From Aurifilum marmelostoma (lineage: Eukaryota > Ascomycota > Sordariomycetes > Diaporthales > Cryphonectriaceae): 64,000 nucleotides of DNA. A model generated the notes under the pieces. That model did not search any database. It had not been told where the DNA came from and saw only the letters and a list, made by a program, of their open reading frames with translations. The stretch lies in contig JAMXSV010000028.1 of the NCBI GenBank assembly GCA_027559495.1, forward strand, positions 1,674,001 to 1,738,000, read 5' to 3'. A program made the translations under genes and the position numbers. Positions 34,815 to 46,269 of this stretch are shown piece by piece (position 1 is the first letter of the stretch; the number at the start of each line of letters is the position of its first letter).

Positions 34815-37800
34815 ATGGGAGTTCTCGCCGTTCTGAGCCTCCTCGTTCAACCCACGGTCGCCGTCCTCATCGAGCAATGGTCGAATTGTCTTCCTCCCTC
34901 TGTCACGCAGAGCGAAACCCTACAATGGGTACCACTCTATGTCGGAGCCGAATTCAAGCACAGCAACTCGAGCCGCAATCTCAGGGTCACCGTCTATGGA
35001 AATGTGACTGGATCTTATGACGCCGTGTCACTCCCTCCGTCGACCAGCGACGAGTGGAGCAACCCCAATTTCACCGATGGCAAGATTCTGCGCAATCCGT
35101 TTCCCACCACTGCCGCCAAGATCACAACGCTACACGACACGATAGATGTCTTGACCTACGAGCCCTACGCAGCGGATTTCGATTTCTGCGCAAATGCCCT
35201 GTCCAATGGCGTCTGCCCGCTGGGGCCTGTGTTCGACACCACGAATATGTATGTATCCGCCGTCTTTTAGATGTGGATTTCCTCGACGACGGACGGAGAA
35301 TGGCCGGCCTTTGGTGCTTAAGAATGGGGAAGACGAGGTTCTCGCGTCTTCGCTCGTGGCGGGACAGCGTGAGGGAGGTCGGCCTTCTAGCATTGCGGTC
35401 AAGAAGTTCCAAGTTGCTGGCATTCACAATAAGCTCTTTGCTGGAATCATCGATATCACAATGCTGGGAGGCTCACAGCCGGCACCTTGCCTATCTGCCC
35501 GACCTTTTGGCAATCAGGGCTGGCCAATACTCACGTCAAGTTGCATATACGTGCGAAGTTTTGAAACGAGACTGACGTGATTCATTTTTCTAGCGAGATT
35601 CCGTTTGGTCTACCAGCAGTAACGATGGACAAGGTCTTTTACACGAGTTATGCATTTACTTCGTTTTCACCGACTTTGTAAGTCTAGAACCACTCTTGAT
35701 ATCTGTCGTTGCAATCATGGTCTTTCGTGTTAGCCATTTCAGAAGGATACTAGAAACTAACGCCCAGCCGCAGTGAGATCATCTATGGAGACGCCCAGAA
35801 GTCCAAGATAGGTTGCGTCGCGGTCACAGTCACCCCTGATCTCGGGGGCTTGGCCTGGATGTTGAGCTTTTTGCCCATGGCAATTCTCGTCTTTGTCGGA
35901 GTAGCCACCATTTTTGCCAGCATCTACAGTCCTTGGGGCACGACAGACATCTATCACTGGAGTTCGAATTTTGGACGGCATAACGACTTGCTTCGCTTGG
36001 TGACCCCTGGATTCGGTGACTGCCTCCAGTACATACAGTTTATAGCCTTGACTGGTGGTCTCACACTGAACTACCCTGGATTCTACCAGCCTATCGTCAG
36101 CCGGGCGTCATGGTCCGCGCTCATGTTCAACGAGAGCTTCGTCAGTAAGGAGTCAGGATGGCCGGCACTGGTGGACGGCATATACACCACCAATGGTACC
36201 TATGGATTGCAACGGTATGCGCAACTGGTTGGGATGGGCAGAGTCGAGGACATCTGGGCCGGGATGATGGTCTGGCTCATGGTGCTTATAGCAAGTATCA
36301 CCGTCATCACCCAGGTGGTTGTTGCCATTCAGTGGCTCTATCGCTATGTGAGGAATGTTCAAGAGGAGGATCTGCGCAACAAAAACCTGCCCTTCACGGT
36401 GGGCAATGTGATTCGGATCGTATTCAATTACTTCCTCCTGCCACTGGTGGCGCTGTCGATGTTTCAGCTGGTGGTGGCCACCAGCTCTCCGGCCTACACG
36501 GTCGCCCTGGCTGCGGTCACGATCCTGCTACTTCTCGTCTTCGCCGGATGGCTTCTCCGCCTGATCACGACAACAAAGCCGCGATCGGTGCTTTTCGACG
36601 ATTTGTGGACGGTCCTGCTCTATGGTCCGTTATATAACACGTACTCCGACGAGGCTGCTGCCTTTGCTCTGATTCCTGTCCTTCTTACTTTGATCCGCGG
36701 CATTGGAATCGGTGCGGTGCAACCCGCTGGTATCGCTCAGATCATCATCTTGGCTATTTGCGAGGTCGTTCAGGTCATCACCCTGCACGCGTTCAAGCCT
36801 TTCTCGTCACCGACTTCGATGAACGCATACCACACGCTCTTCTCAGTCCTGCGATTCGCTACCATCATCCTGATGATTCCATTCGTACCACAACTGGAAG
36901 TTGGCGATGGACCAAAAGGCTGGGTGGGATACGTCATCTTGCTGATACACGGTGGCGTCTTGGTTCTGTGCTTCATGCTGAACGCACTACAGACTGTCAT
37001 CGAGGTCATCGCGAGGTTGATGGGCGCAGGCGGAGAAGATAACAAGGGCCTGTCTCAAGGTCCCTTGTCGAGGATCTTTGGTGCACGACAACTCTCCAGG
37101 CGGACATCACGGCGTGGGGCACAGTCGAGGCAGAGCCAACTATCGAGCACGGCGATGCTCGCTGCAGGTGAGGCTGGGAAGGGTGGATATGCTGCACCTT
37201 CTGGGCGCATTCGGAGCGAGTCTGCTGGTAGCGTTCGTGTCATGATGAACCAACGGCATCAGAGAAGTTCGTCTGCGTTCGACGGCATGAGCTTTGATGC
37301 GCCCCCATCACGGCTCGACAACGGGAGCGCCTTCACGCCGACGACCCCTGGCGAGGCTAGTACTTACTCTTTCCTGCCATCTCCTGCTGTGGGGCAGAAC
37401 CGTCATGCGATGCCTGCCTCTGCTCTGATAACGGATGCGCCCGGCGATACTTTCTACAGGCCGCCAAGGAGACGCAGACCGACACTCGAGAACCAGTCAA
37501 CGAACTCGAGAGCTCGCGCGTCATGGGCGACGAGCGGTGACTTTTCAGAAAGACGGCGGAGTCAAGCAGGACCTACCCTAGAGCCGGCGGATGTCGACAA
37601 CAACGACCGCGGCGGCGTCACGGCGCCTGCTGCGTACTCTTCTCTGAACTTCCCGACAAGGAACGATTATGCGACGCGAGAAGTCGACTTTTATTACGGA
37701 GTGCAACGAGGCTCCAAGTTAAACTCGGGTGCTCCGCAGAGAAGGCTGGGGACAGGCCCTGCAGATCCAACGGGACCTGTTGCGACCGCAACGGGCTGGT

Positions 37801-38597
37801 TCAGGAATGTGTTCGGTGGTAAGAGGAAAGAAAAGGGCAAGGGTTTCGAGGTCGTGCGGAGTTCTAGGATGCCTCCGGCAATGCGAGCAGCAGGAGGCGA
37901 GTACGACGACACTGACCCGCCAGAGGGAACACCCGTCGCCATGGGCGTGCTTAGAAGTGGGCCGATCGATTCAGATTCTGATGACGGCCGCCGGAAACCC
38001 AAATCGACAACGGTGGGCACCGAACCTCCTGCTCCCAACGACCCACTACTAGACGGCGACAGAATCAGTGTAGATGACTCTGGCGATGAGGCTGTCGTGC
38101 CCCGTGCCGGCCAGAGCGTTCCTGCGCCGATCCTACCGGACGTCGATGCTGGCAGCAGCTTCCATGTACCCAGCAGGAAGGTTTCAAAAGTCAGCCGCGC
38201 CACGACGATCCGCAACGAAGAGATTCCCGAAGTACCTAGAAAGAGCTCGAAGCGGAAATCGGATCTGATACAGGGCCTGACGCTGAACCTCGACACCCCA
38301 GGCAGTCGACCCAGCCTACAGCCGAGCCCAAGAATTGAACAGCAGCAGCAGCAGCCCGCATCCGGCTCGTCTCGCCTCCCTTTCGAGCGCCGCAGATCTC
38401 TATCAAACCACACGCCGTCGGTCTCGTCGATGGGCGACACAGAAGAGTCAAGCGGTATGGACATACACCGTGTGTCGAGCGAGCACCGCCCGACAAGTAT
38501 AGGGACCGTGCATGTGCATCATGGGAACATCAGTCGATTCCCCTCAGATCACAGGGGCAAAGTCCAGGGGAGAGAGGCGGAATTCGTGGACGAGTGA
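34815..38597 (+). CDS. TRP/FLC-like polytopic membrane protein with ML-like domain
   Basis: Fungal transient-receptor-potential-like protein, related to yeast Flc and fission-yeast Pkd2-type proteins that act in Ca2+ and cell-wall homeostasis. Exons 34815-35248, 35594-35677 and 35774-38597 join in phase (AT|C, TT|T); 1113 residues. The start gives a signal peptide (MGVLAVLSLLVQPTVAVL). A lumenal ML-like domain follows with Cys and N-glycosylation sequons (NSS, NVT), then NIEIPFGLPAV. About nine hydrophobic helices run from LAWMLSFLPMAILVFVGVA to YVILLIHGGVLVLCFML. The C-terminal 500 or so residues are cytosolic, Ser/Arg/Pro-rich and disordered, with a Q5 run. Intron 1 is long (345 nt), intron 2 is 96 nt. 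The upstream ATG at 34521 would add 98 mostly hydrophilic residues before the signal sequence, so I consider it less likely. Confidence 0.9.
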
Positions 38598-39468
38598 CGA
38601 GAGTACGAGAACGAACAATCAATGTCCGACACTCACATGCTTACCAAAACGTATTAAATAATCAGTTGGGGTCTCTGCAACAGACGACAGGAGCAACAGA
38701 CGGTGTTGATCGTTTGTTCATAATATATGGCGGTATAGACTGATTTCTTTTGGGTGTTGTTGGGTTGGTATTCTTGCTAGCGATGGCGCATAAAATATCG
38801 TATGGTCAAGCGAGTCTATTTTAAGTGGTTCGAGGTCTTCTATCTCTCGGGGGTATGAATAGGCTTTTCCAGCGACTGTTGCAAGGTCACCGGCCAGCAA
38901 CATCTTATATCTTGCTGTGACAAACATCTATTAATCAATTAAATGAGATACATGACGCACTCGATATGGTCAGTTCACACAAAACGTCTGTCCTCAGCTC
39001 TCCCTTTCTTTCTTTCTTTCTTTCTTCTTCTTCTTCTTCTTCTTCTTCTTTTTATTTATTTTGGTTTCATATTTTTATTCTCTTCAGCTATCGGTCTCGT
39101 GAGCCATCTGCCCGCCGCGACGCATCTGTGTCTACTTGCTTCCAGTAATGTACTGTTAGGCCTTCCTCTCAGTTGGCCCTTGCCCATTGATCCGTGCACA
39201 CTCCCTTCCTAAAATCGTGCCTTGAGACATTATATCGGGAGTGCGGGTGCAGGTATGTCTGGTCCGTGCTACGTTTGTCGCAGGCAAGGCAAGCTCAGAG
39301 CGTAGCTCAGCTCGGATGTGTAGGCCGCCTGGACAAGCTACTCCTTGGTCAATCATCTGGCCTTCCAGGCCTCTCGAGGCGCCCTTATCCTCACAGCCGT
39401 AGCATTTCATAATTTTCTTCTCAGACTCCATGAGCACCATCCGCCATGGTCTTGCCCACACGCTCTCG
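38598..39468. other. Convergent intergenic after TRP/FLC-like gene
   Basis: 871 bases with a long CTTT/CTT microsatellite (39003-39053). On the minus strand at 39381-39410 a Cys-x2-Cys knuckle-like peptide (CYGCEDKG) is encoded, out of frame with the Gag-like ORF that ends at 39469. It may be the remnant of its zinc knuckle. Confidence 0.55.
39003..39053 (+). repeat. CTTT/CTT microsatellite
   Basis: Five CTTT units pass into about eight CTT units and a T-rich end. Confidence 0.9.
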
Positions 39469-40101
39469 TCACCCCTTCCTCCTCGACTGGAACTCGTGAT
39501 CTTCGAGATCGGCCATCAGGGCTAAAACTTGGGTCTCGGGGTCTCTTCGGAGTGTGTATCGAGCCTCGGCCGCCCAGTCGGGCAAGGCGGCCTCGGCTCC
39601 ACGGATGAACATGTTGCAGAGAAGGAAGCTGTGGATCGCGATGCCCGACTCCTGCAAGTCGGTGACCAGGGTCCGGAACTTGCCGCAGTATCCAGCAGCG
39701 CTCTTCTTGAGCTTCAGGCCGAGCAGCTCCTCGATCCAGGCCGTCTGCATCGCCGGCCGGGCTCGTCCAAAAGTGTCGTCTAGGGCGGCCAGCATCTGCT
39801 GGCCCGATACGAGGGCGGGGATCTGCGCGAGGACTTGCTGCTCGATGGTCTCCCTGAGCCTCAGGCCCAGGATGGCGTCGAGGCGCCGCGACAGGGTGAC
39901 GGAGCCGTCCTGAGGGATGCCAGCCGTCTCCAACAGGCTGGCCCATGTTACCTTCCAGGTGCGGTAGTTCTTGAAGGTCAGGTGCTGGCTCTTGACCATG
40001 TGGAAATCGAGGAAGCAGACGTCCTTCACGTCCAGGACGGGCTTCGCTGGTCCTAGGGTGGTGGGGTCAACCCCTTTGCTTTTGTCCTCTGGAGTTGCCA
40101 T
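39469..40101 (-). CDS. Retrotransposon Gag-like protein, solitary ORF
   Basis: Intact 210-residue frame from the ATG at 40099-40101; an in-frame ATG 17 codons upstream is the alternative. The layout resembles Ty1/copia-type Gag: an N-terminal stretch with LTFKNYRTWKVTWASLLETA, a mid part ALDDTFGRARPAMQTAWIEE, then LLGLKLKKSAAGYCGKFRTL and a Trp-containing helix EAALPDWAAEAR. These match the W..., L..., F... spacing seen in such capsid proteins. No protease, integrase, reverse transcriptase or LTR pair was seen on either side, and the CCHC-like knuckle downstream is out of frame and lacks the His and last Cys. It is therefore a relic, a non-autonomous element or a domesticated capsid gene. High-GC3 codon use like neighbouring genes argues against strong decay. 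Family call is tentative. Confidence 0.5.
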   Translation of the reverse strand: MATPEDKSKGVDPTTLGPAKPVLDVKDVCFLDFHMVKSQHLTFKNYRTWKVTWASLLETAGIPQDGSVTLSRRLDAILGLRLRETIEQQVLAQIPALVSGQQMLAALDDTFGRARPAMQTAWIEELLGLKLKKSAAGYCGKFRTLVTDLQESGIAIHSFLLCNMFIRGAEAALPDWAAEARYTLRRDPETQVLALMADLEDHEFQSRRKG

Positions 40102-41354
40102 GGTGACGGCTGCTGGCGTATCGCTGGTCAGGATTTCGATGGGGTTGAGCAAGATGGAGGGTACCTCAGAGTGATGGTTTCAGGCGATGCTGGGGCGCAG
40201 AGTCTGTTTGGTGGTCCTCTGCTTCTGACCTGCCCCTTTGCTGGAAATGCGACAATGCCAATATTTGTGGTAAATGTGGAAATTGGGACAAAGAGGGGAC
40301 AGGAAAAAAAGGTGCTATGCCGTGTAAGACCCGTGCAAAGGGCCTCTTGACCGAGTAAACAGGCCTTTCGATCTGATATATTTCAGCTGACCTCTTTGAG
40401 CCCTGTCTTGGGTTAAGTCTTGTCGAGCTTTTAAGGGCAGAAACAACTTTGTTCTCTGCCTTAGAGCTCACATCACACTGCTTGCTGGCCTTCATTGTCT
40501 GGAGGCATTCAGACTTACCATCTTGAGCCATATGGGATGACCACAGAATTGGACATGGCAAAACCTCAAGAGGTTGATGATTGGCATTCAAACCTCTGCC
40601 TCCTTTTGGCACACATCAAAGTTAGCACTAGGAGCAGAGGACATTGAGTTTACACAATACCAGTGACTTGGTTGTCACAAAAAATTCTGCAGAGCTGTTC
40701 GCATATTGTGAAACTTGAGTTTGAACTTGTTGTGTCATTATAAAAGGCTAGGTTGATCTGGCGACCCATCATGTTGAAGGCCATGTTGTAAGAGTGGTGG
40801 TCAAGGGCTGCTATAAACGCGGTCGGGGTGACGCGGGTCGTGGTTTTTGATCCAGTCAGGAGGCAGGGATTACAAGAGCTACGGTACAAGAAAAGGTAAA
40901 AACTAGACGCACGGACCATCGCGGCGGATGAGCAGGCACAGGACAGGGTACAGTGGGACTGGGTCCCTTGATTAGGCGGGCGCAGATGTGGGGCAAAAAG
41001 AGAATCTCACTCCGCTTTTCGAACCGGCACGCGAGGAAAGAAAAAGAAAGTTACGAGAAGGAAAAAAAAAAAGGAAAGTAGACATCCTCACCTGCAACAC
41101 GCTCTCGAGTCCCCATCGATCGATCATACAGGATCGTTGTTCGACGCAAACTCCTCCTCCAGGAGAAGGCCTACCATGTTCCATCAGTCTTTTCAAGCAT
41201 TGATTACTGCGTCACTCAACACCTTTCACTTAGCAGCTTAAACTCGAGACACTGCAAAAAAAAGAGAGACGGGATCAGGCATCCTCCCAGACACCCACCC
41301 ACCCTCGACTTCACCTCTCCTCACCTCACCGTCACCCTAGACACCACCAAGCAT
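40102..41354. other. Intergenic between the Gag-like ORF and RRN3 (divergent)
   Basis: About 1.25 kb. The part from 40160 to 40900 is of different texture (AT-richer) and holds minus-strand open frames of 149 and 90 codons with no recognised family; it may belong to the same element as the Gag-like ORF. The RRN3-proximal 400 bases look like an ordinary promoter and leader. Confidence 0.5.
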
Positions 41355-43490
41355 ATGGCGACCTCGACTCCCGTCAGAGTACAACGGCGGTCATCGCCAG
41401 GCGTCAAGAGCTCCGTCCTCAAGAGCATCCTGAGGTCCGGCCCAAACAAGTTGGCTGGTCGTCCCCGCCCGCGCGAGGGCGACGGCGAGAAGCCCTCTCC
41501 AGAGAGCCCGACAAAGCGCCGCAAGACCGTCGTCTTCGATATGGACTCCAACACAGTACAGAGCATTACGTTTCAGACCCCAGACGAGGCCAAGAGCAAG
41601 GCAGAAAGCGTCAAGCAGGTGGTCCTCAAGGCCCTGAAAGAGCACGCCTCGGGGGACCAGGAGGGGTACGACACTCTGAAGGGCATCTTCCGCAACGACC
41701 GGCGGCGGCGAACCAACACGCCCACCTCAGGTCAGGCCGACGACGATGTCGAGCCTTCCGACCTGATCTACTACATCAATGCCCTCAAGGCATGTGCTCC
41801 TCACATTGGTCGGTCGTGCACGGGCCTGGTTCACGAGGTCCTCAGCATATCCTGGCTGGGCCGACCCGACGATTTCGTGACTGCCTACATCGACTTTCTC
41901 GCAAATCTGGTCACCGGCCAGTCCATATATCTCAGCAATGTCCTTTCCATGCTCGTCGACAAGTTCCGCCATTCCAAACCTTCCCAGTGGGTGGCCGGCG
42001 ACTACCCCGAGGTCAGCTGCGACGTCATGCGGCAGCGGCTCCACTGTGCCTTGGGCCAGGTACTACAGCTCTTCCCGGCGGCGAGACGGGTGCTGCTCTC
42101 CCAGATCAATAAGGAGTTCCCCTTCTCCGACGATCCCAAGCCTGTCCACATGGCCTTCGTGCACAATCTGTTGCGTCTACGCGAGTATGCGCCCGACATG
42201 GGTCCCGAGATCATGGAACTGATCACGGATCGGCTCGTCAAGGTGAGCACATCCACGAACAATCCCCCAGTGAGATTTTCTTTACGCTTACGTCTACTGT
42301 AGATCGATGTGCAGATCCAGGTGGACCTCGACGAAGCCGACGACGAGGTTGCCGCCGGTGTGATCAGTCAGCTCCAGTCTTCTCGGATGGACGACGCTAG
42401 TGAGGACGACGCCAGCGACGCCGAAAGTGTTGTCAGTGACGAGAGCGACGACCGACACGAGCTGACCGGCAAAATATTGAAGGCTGCACAGCATATTCAG
42501 AAGATGGACAGTATCATGGACACACTATTCCGCGTTTATGAACCCGTGTTTGCCGACCCGGACTCGGACAGGGCCAGGGATCTCTTCGACAACATGCTCT
42601 CGGAATTCGTCAACATCGTTCTCCCCACATACTCGAGCCGACACACACAATTCCTCATTTTCCACTATAGTCAATTGTCGGAGGACTTGACGGATAGGTT
42701 CGCCGGTGTCCTGCTCGATATTGCCTTTGGAAACCAGAACTCCATGGTCACGAGGCAGAACGCTGCCGCATATCTTACCAGTTTCGCTGCTCGAGGCAAA
42801 AAAGTACCGGCCGAGTCGGTGCGGACAATCTGCACCGTGCTCATCAAGCATATCGATTCCTACCGACACAGGCATGCAGGCACTGCTCGGCCCGACCTGA
42901 GAAGATTCACGCCCTACTACGCTCTCTTCCAGGGTCTGCTCTACATATTCTGTTTCCGATGGCGCGACCTGGTCCTGGAGGCCCCCGACCTCGTCAACCC
43001 AGATGACGCTGCCTCTTACATCGGCCAGGACCTGGTGTGGATGCAAGAGCTCGGCCCCCTCCTCACGGCCAACATCTGGTCCAACTTCAACCCGCTCCGC
43101 GTCTGCCATCCCACCATCGTGCACGAATTTGCCAAGCTGGCCGGCCACCTCGGCTTCATGTACGTGCACGATAAGATCGAGCAGAACCGGCGCATATATC
43201 TGTCCTCGTACGTCTCGTCCAGCGTCGAGGCCCTGCGAGAGACGGCCAGCCACAACCCGTATGACGAGAGCTGGCTGCAGCTCACGCCCTACTTCCCCTT
43301 CGACCCGTACCAGCTTCCCGAGAGCCGCCACTGGGTCGACGATGACTACATACCCTATGACTCGTTCCCTGGTCTGGGTGAGGACGATGACGACGACGAC
43401 AGTGAGCCGGACGAGACGATGGACATGGACGAAACGTTTGAGGACACGTTCGTCGATGATACCGAGACGGATGAGGGGAGCAACAGCTGA
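41355..43490 (+). CDS. RRN3: RNA polymerase I transcription initiation factor Rrn3
   Basis: Bridges RNA polymerase I and the core factor at the rDNA promoter, so it controls rRNA synthesis. Exons 41355-42242 and 42303-43490, with a 60-nt GTGAGC...TGTAG intron in phase 0; 691 residues. Rrn3 landmarks are an N-terminal basic/Pro region with KRRKTVVFDMDSNTV, HEAT-repeat-like helices through LIYYINALKACAPHI and YIDFLANLVTGQ, the acidic loop ASEDDASDAESVVSDESDD, and the C-terminal HEAT core RFTPYYALFQGLLYIFCFRW, HPTIVHEFAKLAGHLGFMY and FPFDPYQLPESRHWVDDDYI, ending in an acidic tail. The length fits fungal Rrn3. The acidic loop is the part phosphoregulated in other species; regulation here is inferred. 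It is convergent with TEX1. Confidence 0.95.
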
Positions 43491-44051
43491 ATGCTGAAGT
43501 GTGCCTGCAAAAATACCATGGAAGGGGAACTGGCGTTTTGAGACCGGAAAAAATGGTCATGGAGCATTTATTGGAGCGTTATTTTTTTTTATTTCGTTTT
43601 CCCCTTCACGACAGAGATACCACGCATCAATATTGAGCAGCTGTCTTTTAGTAAAGAAAGCTATTTTGAAAGTATGTCTTTTTGAGAACATCACTATGAC
43701 AGTGACTGTGCTCACACATGTACACATATACGTCGTTTACATGCACGAGATGTAGTGTTGTCATGTCATCAGAATTTGACGACTTGTTATGCACATAGTC
43801 AGGCCTCTTGGTAGCAGCTTCTTTCAGATGCGATTGATTCCATGTGTGTGTATCTGGATTGTAAAGTATCATCAGATACTAACTACCTAGCACCAAAGGT
43901 TGGCAACCCCTGAGGAGGCTCCGTTGATGCACGCAGCCTGGATCAGTCCTCCTTGCTGAGCGATGCCATTCTTCTCATTTTCTCTTGTGTGCTGTAGCGA
44001 AGTAGCACACTGACCGTCAATACGATGGTCGTCGATGCGTAACCGCCCACC
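43491..44051. other. Convergent intergenic between RRN3 and TEX1
   Basis: 561 bases, the two 3' UTRs. AT-rich near 43570-43760. No coding signal. Confidence 0.6.
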
Positions 44052-45413
44052 TTACTTCTTGTCCTTCTCCAGATCAACACCAACGATGCGCAGCTGGCCC
44101 ACATCGCTGTACGCGAGCTGGTAACGGGTGGGCGCCCACGAGACCACAGGAGCGGAGCTGGCCGTCTTGAAGGTATGCACACGCTCGCCGGACTCGCAGT
44201 GGTAACAGTCGATGCCGGTGGACTGGCCGGTCTGGCCGTCGAAATCGGTGCCGGCGACCAGGTAGTAGCCGTCCCAGGTGAAGCTGAGGGTCTTGACGGG
44301 GCCGATGAGGTCGGTCACGGTGCGGTAACACATCCAGTCACGGGTGTCGTATAGGCTGACGAGCGAGTCGGTGCCGCCTGAGGCTAGGTACTTGCCGTTG
44401 GGCGAAAGCTCGACGGACAGGCACGAGCCCGTGTGGCCCTTGAGGGCATACTCGCTAGTGGCATCGGGGCCGTCGATCTTAGAGCGGTCGTAGTTGTAGT
44501 GAATGACGGGCTCGAAATCAGGGTACGACAGGACGCGCACCTCACCCTTGCCCGTGCCGACGTAGACACGCTTGCGGCTCCAGCAGAAGGCAATCTGGTT
44601 GGTCTGGACTGACTGCTGGTGGTTGGCGATGGGAGTAGACTGGGTAGGGGAGAGAACGAAAACGTTGTCTGCCTGTGAGGAGGGGGGAGCAGCACAGTTC
44701 AGTATTCGCATTCATCGTTCCAGAAGGCCAGAGTGTGTTTACGCTTACCTTATTGCCAACAATCAGCGACTCTCCCTCGGGGTCCCAGACCAGCGTAAAG
44801 GCCTCGCCCAGGCCCTTGACCTCGTTGACGCAGTTCTTGGTGCGCACATCCCAGAACTTGACCGTGCCATCGTTGCTCACGCTGCAGAGCTCGGCGTCCT
44901 TGACGGGGTTGAAGGCGACCTTCTCGATGGGGGCGGCATGACCCTTGAGCTCGGTTGAGAAGCGAACGTTGGCCCTCTCAGGGTTCCCTGGCGACACTCA
45001 TTGTTAGCAACGAGACAGGGCAAAGAAGCGAGCAGCTGCCCTCCTCCTGGAGACGCGTGCAATGGGTACTCCATAGTCATCACTCACAGACTCGAAGGGT
45101 CTTGTCGGCGGCGCCGGTAGCGATCAGGTTGCCGAAGGGGTTCCAGCCGATCGAACGGATGCTGGAGGTACTTTCATCAACAAACGTCCGGGGCGGTTTC
45201 TTGAACGCGTCACTGGGGAACTTGAAGGGGCCTTCATCGTAGTCGAGCTGCTGCGGCGACATACTTGTGGTTTGAGGCGCCTCGCGCTGCAGTGGGCTCC
45301 GTGTATGCCTGTGGCCGAAAGGCGTTGAAGTAGACCTGGAAGCGGTCTTTGTTCAGGCTCTGTCTGGGTCGCAGCAGAGGTGCCCTGAGTGGCTTGTTGG
45401 AAGATGAAGCCAT
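44052..45413 (-). CDS. TEX1: THO complex WD40 subunit Tex1/THOC3
   Basis: WD40 propeller of the THO/TREX complex, coupling transcription to mRNA export in the nucleus. Four exons on the minus strand: 45413-45265, 45212-45088, 44987-44749 and 44672-44052; 377 residues. The N-terminal RPRQSLNKDRFQVYFNAFRP and EPTAARG are typical of fungal members. WD blocks include IGWNPFGNLIATGAADKTLRVW, VAFNPVKDAELCSVSNDGTVKFWD, CWSRKRVYVGTGKGEVRVL, VELSPNGKYLASGGTDSLVSLYD and LSFTWDGYYLVAGTDFDG. The first junction looks like a frameshift, but a 52-nt intron with a perfect GTATGT donor and CCCCAG acceptor joins AA|T in phase, so none is needed. The remaining introns are 100 and 76 nt. The start is the ATG at 45411-45413; an upstream in-frame ATG adds 12 residues. 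Confidence 0.93.
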
Positions 45414-46269
45414 GGCTCCTGTCAATAAACACGAGGAGCCCTCACACATTAGCTTGCTGGCTGATTTTTTTGCGTTCGTCTGAAGTTGACTTACTTTCTT
45501 TGTGTCAAAAGATGGATGAACTTTTGGTGGTGAGGGGACGGGACGAAATTGAGAGACCCCAGACAGGTAATTACTATGCAGGCCTCATCCGGTGTCATGA
45601 AAAGTTGAGAAAGAGTGACCAGGGAGAAAGCTTAAGATTAAAAACATGGCCTTGAACCTCAACAGAGATACACCCAACCCTCTGAGAGCAGACTGGCAAT
45701 TAATTTGGTGACGACAGCCTCACAGGGCAGCCATCATGGCAGTTGGAATGGTCGTCTCAGGGTTTTTTGGGGCCGGGGAGAATCTCCAGCAGCTAGGTCT
45801 CCTCAGCCCCTCAGCCCCCCAGCCCCAGAAGACTACTTACAGCAGCTCCTAGTAGGCCCTGACAGCCAGCTACAGGGCTCATCCTAGACCACTGCTATCA
45901 CTGAGAACAGTCCCTCAGTCGTCATTTCTGGCTACTACATAGCTACTACATAGTAGTAACCCATCAGTGGTGCTGGTACCCACCATGTGCCCACCACAGA
46001 ACCACCACCTGCTGCGGCAGCAGCACATGCACTGGCTGCACCTCGGTCCCAACTCCAACTACTGCAACATCACACACTTTCCTTCAAGCTCACTGAACTC
46101 TTGCGCACCACTTGCATACCACGACCGTTCATAGCACCAAGATGAGCTAGAGACTATCCAAGGGTCTACGACTATTTACTCCCGCAGAGATTCTTTCCCT
46201 AAGACAAAGCCATTCAATTGGCCCGGATGAGGACAGCTCCTCCACCCCTCAGGCTCCAGACAGCCAGCC
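45414..46269. other. Divergent intergenic between TEX1 and RIC1
   Basis: About 860 bases shared by two divergent promoters. It holds C-rich CAGCCCC-type repeats near 45795-45830 and a tandem CTACTACATAG pair (45932-45953). No coding sequence seen. Confidence 0.6.

Noticed and set aside
35054..35575. 173-codon frame spanning exon 1 and intron 1 of the TRP/FLC-like gene
   Set aside because: It is out of frame with the conserved protein and is a shadow of coding sequence and intron.
39407..39946. Second minus-strand frame over the Gag-like ORF
   Set aside because: It is an overlapping frame of GC-rich coding sequence without motifs; the 39469 frame has the capsid-like pattern.
45200..45290. 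Apparent frameshift at the 5' end of TEX1
   Set aside because: A 52-nt intron with GTATGT donor and CCCCAG acceptor joins the frames in phase.
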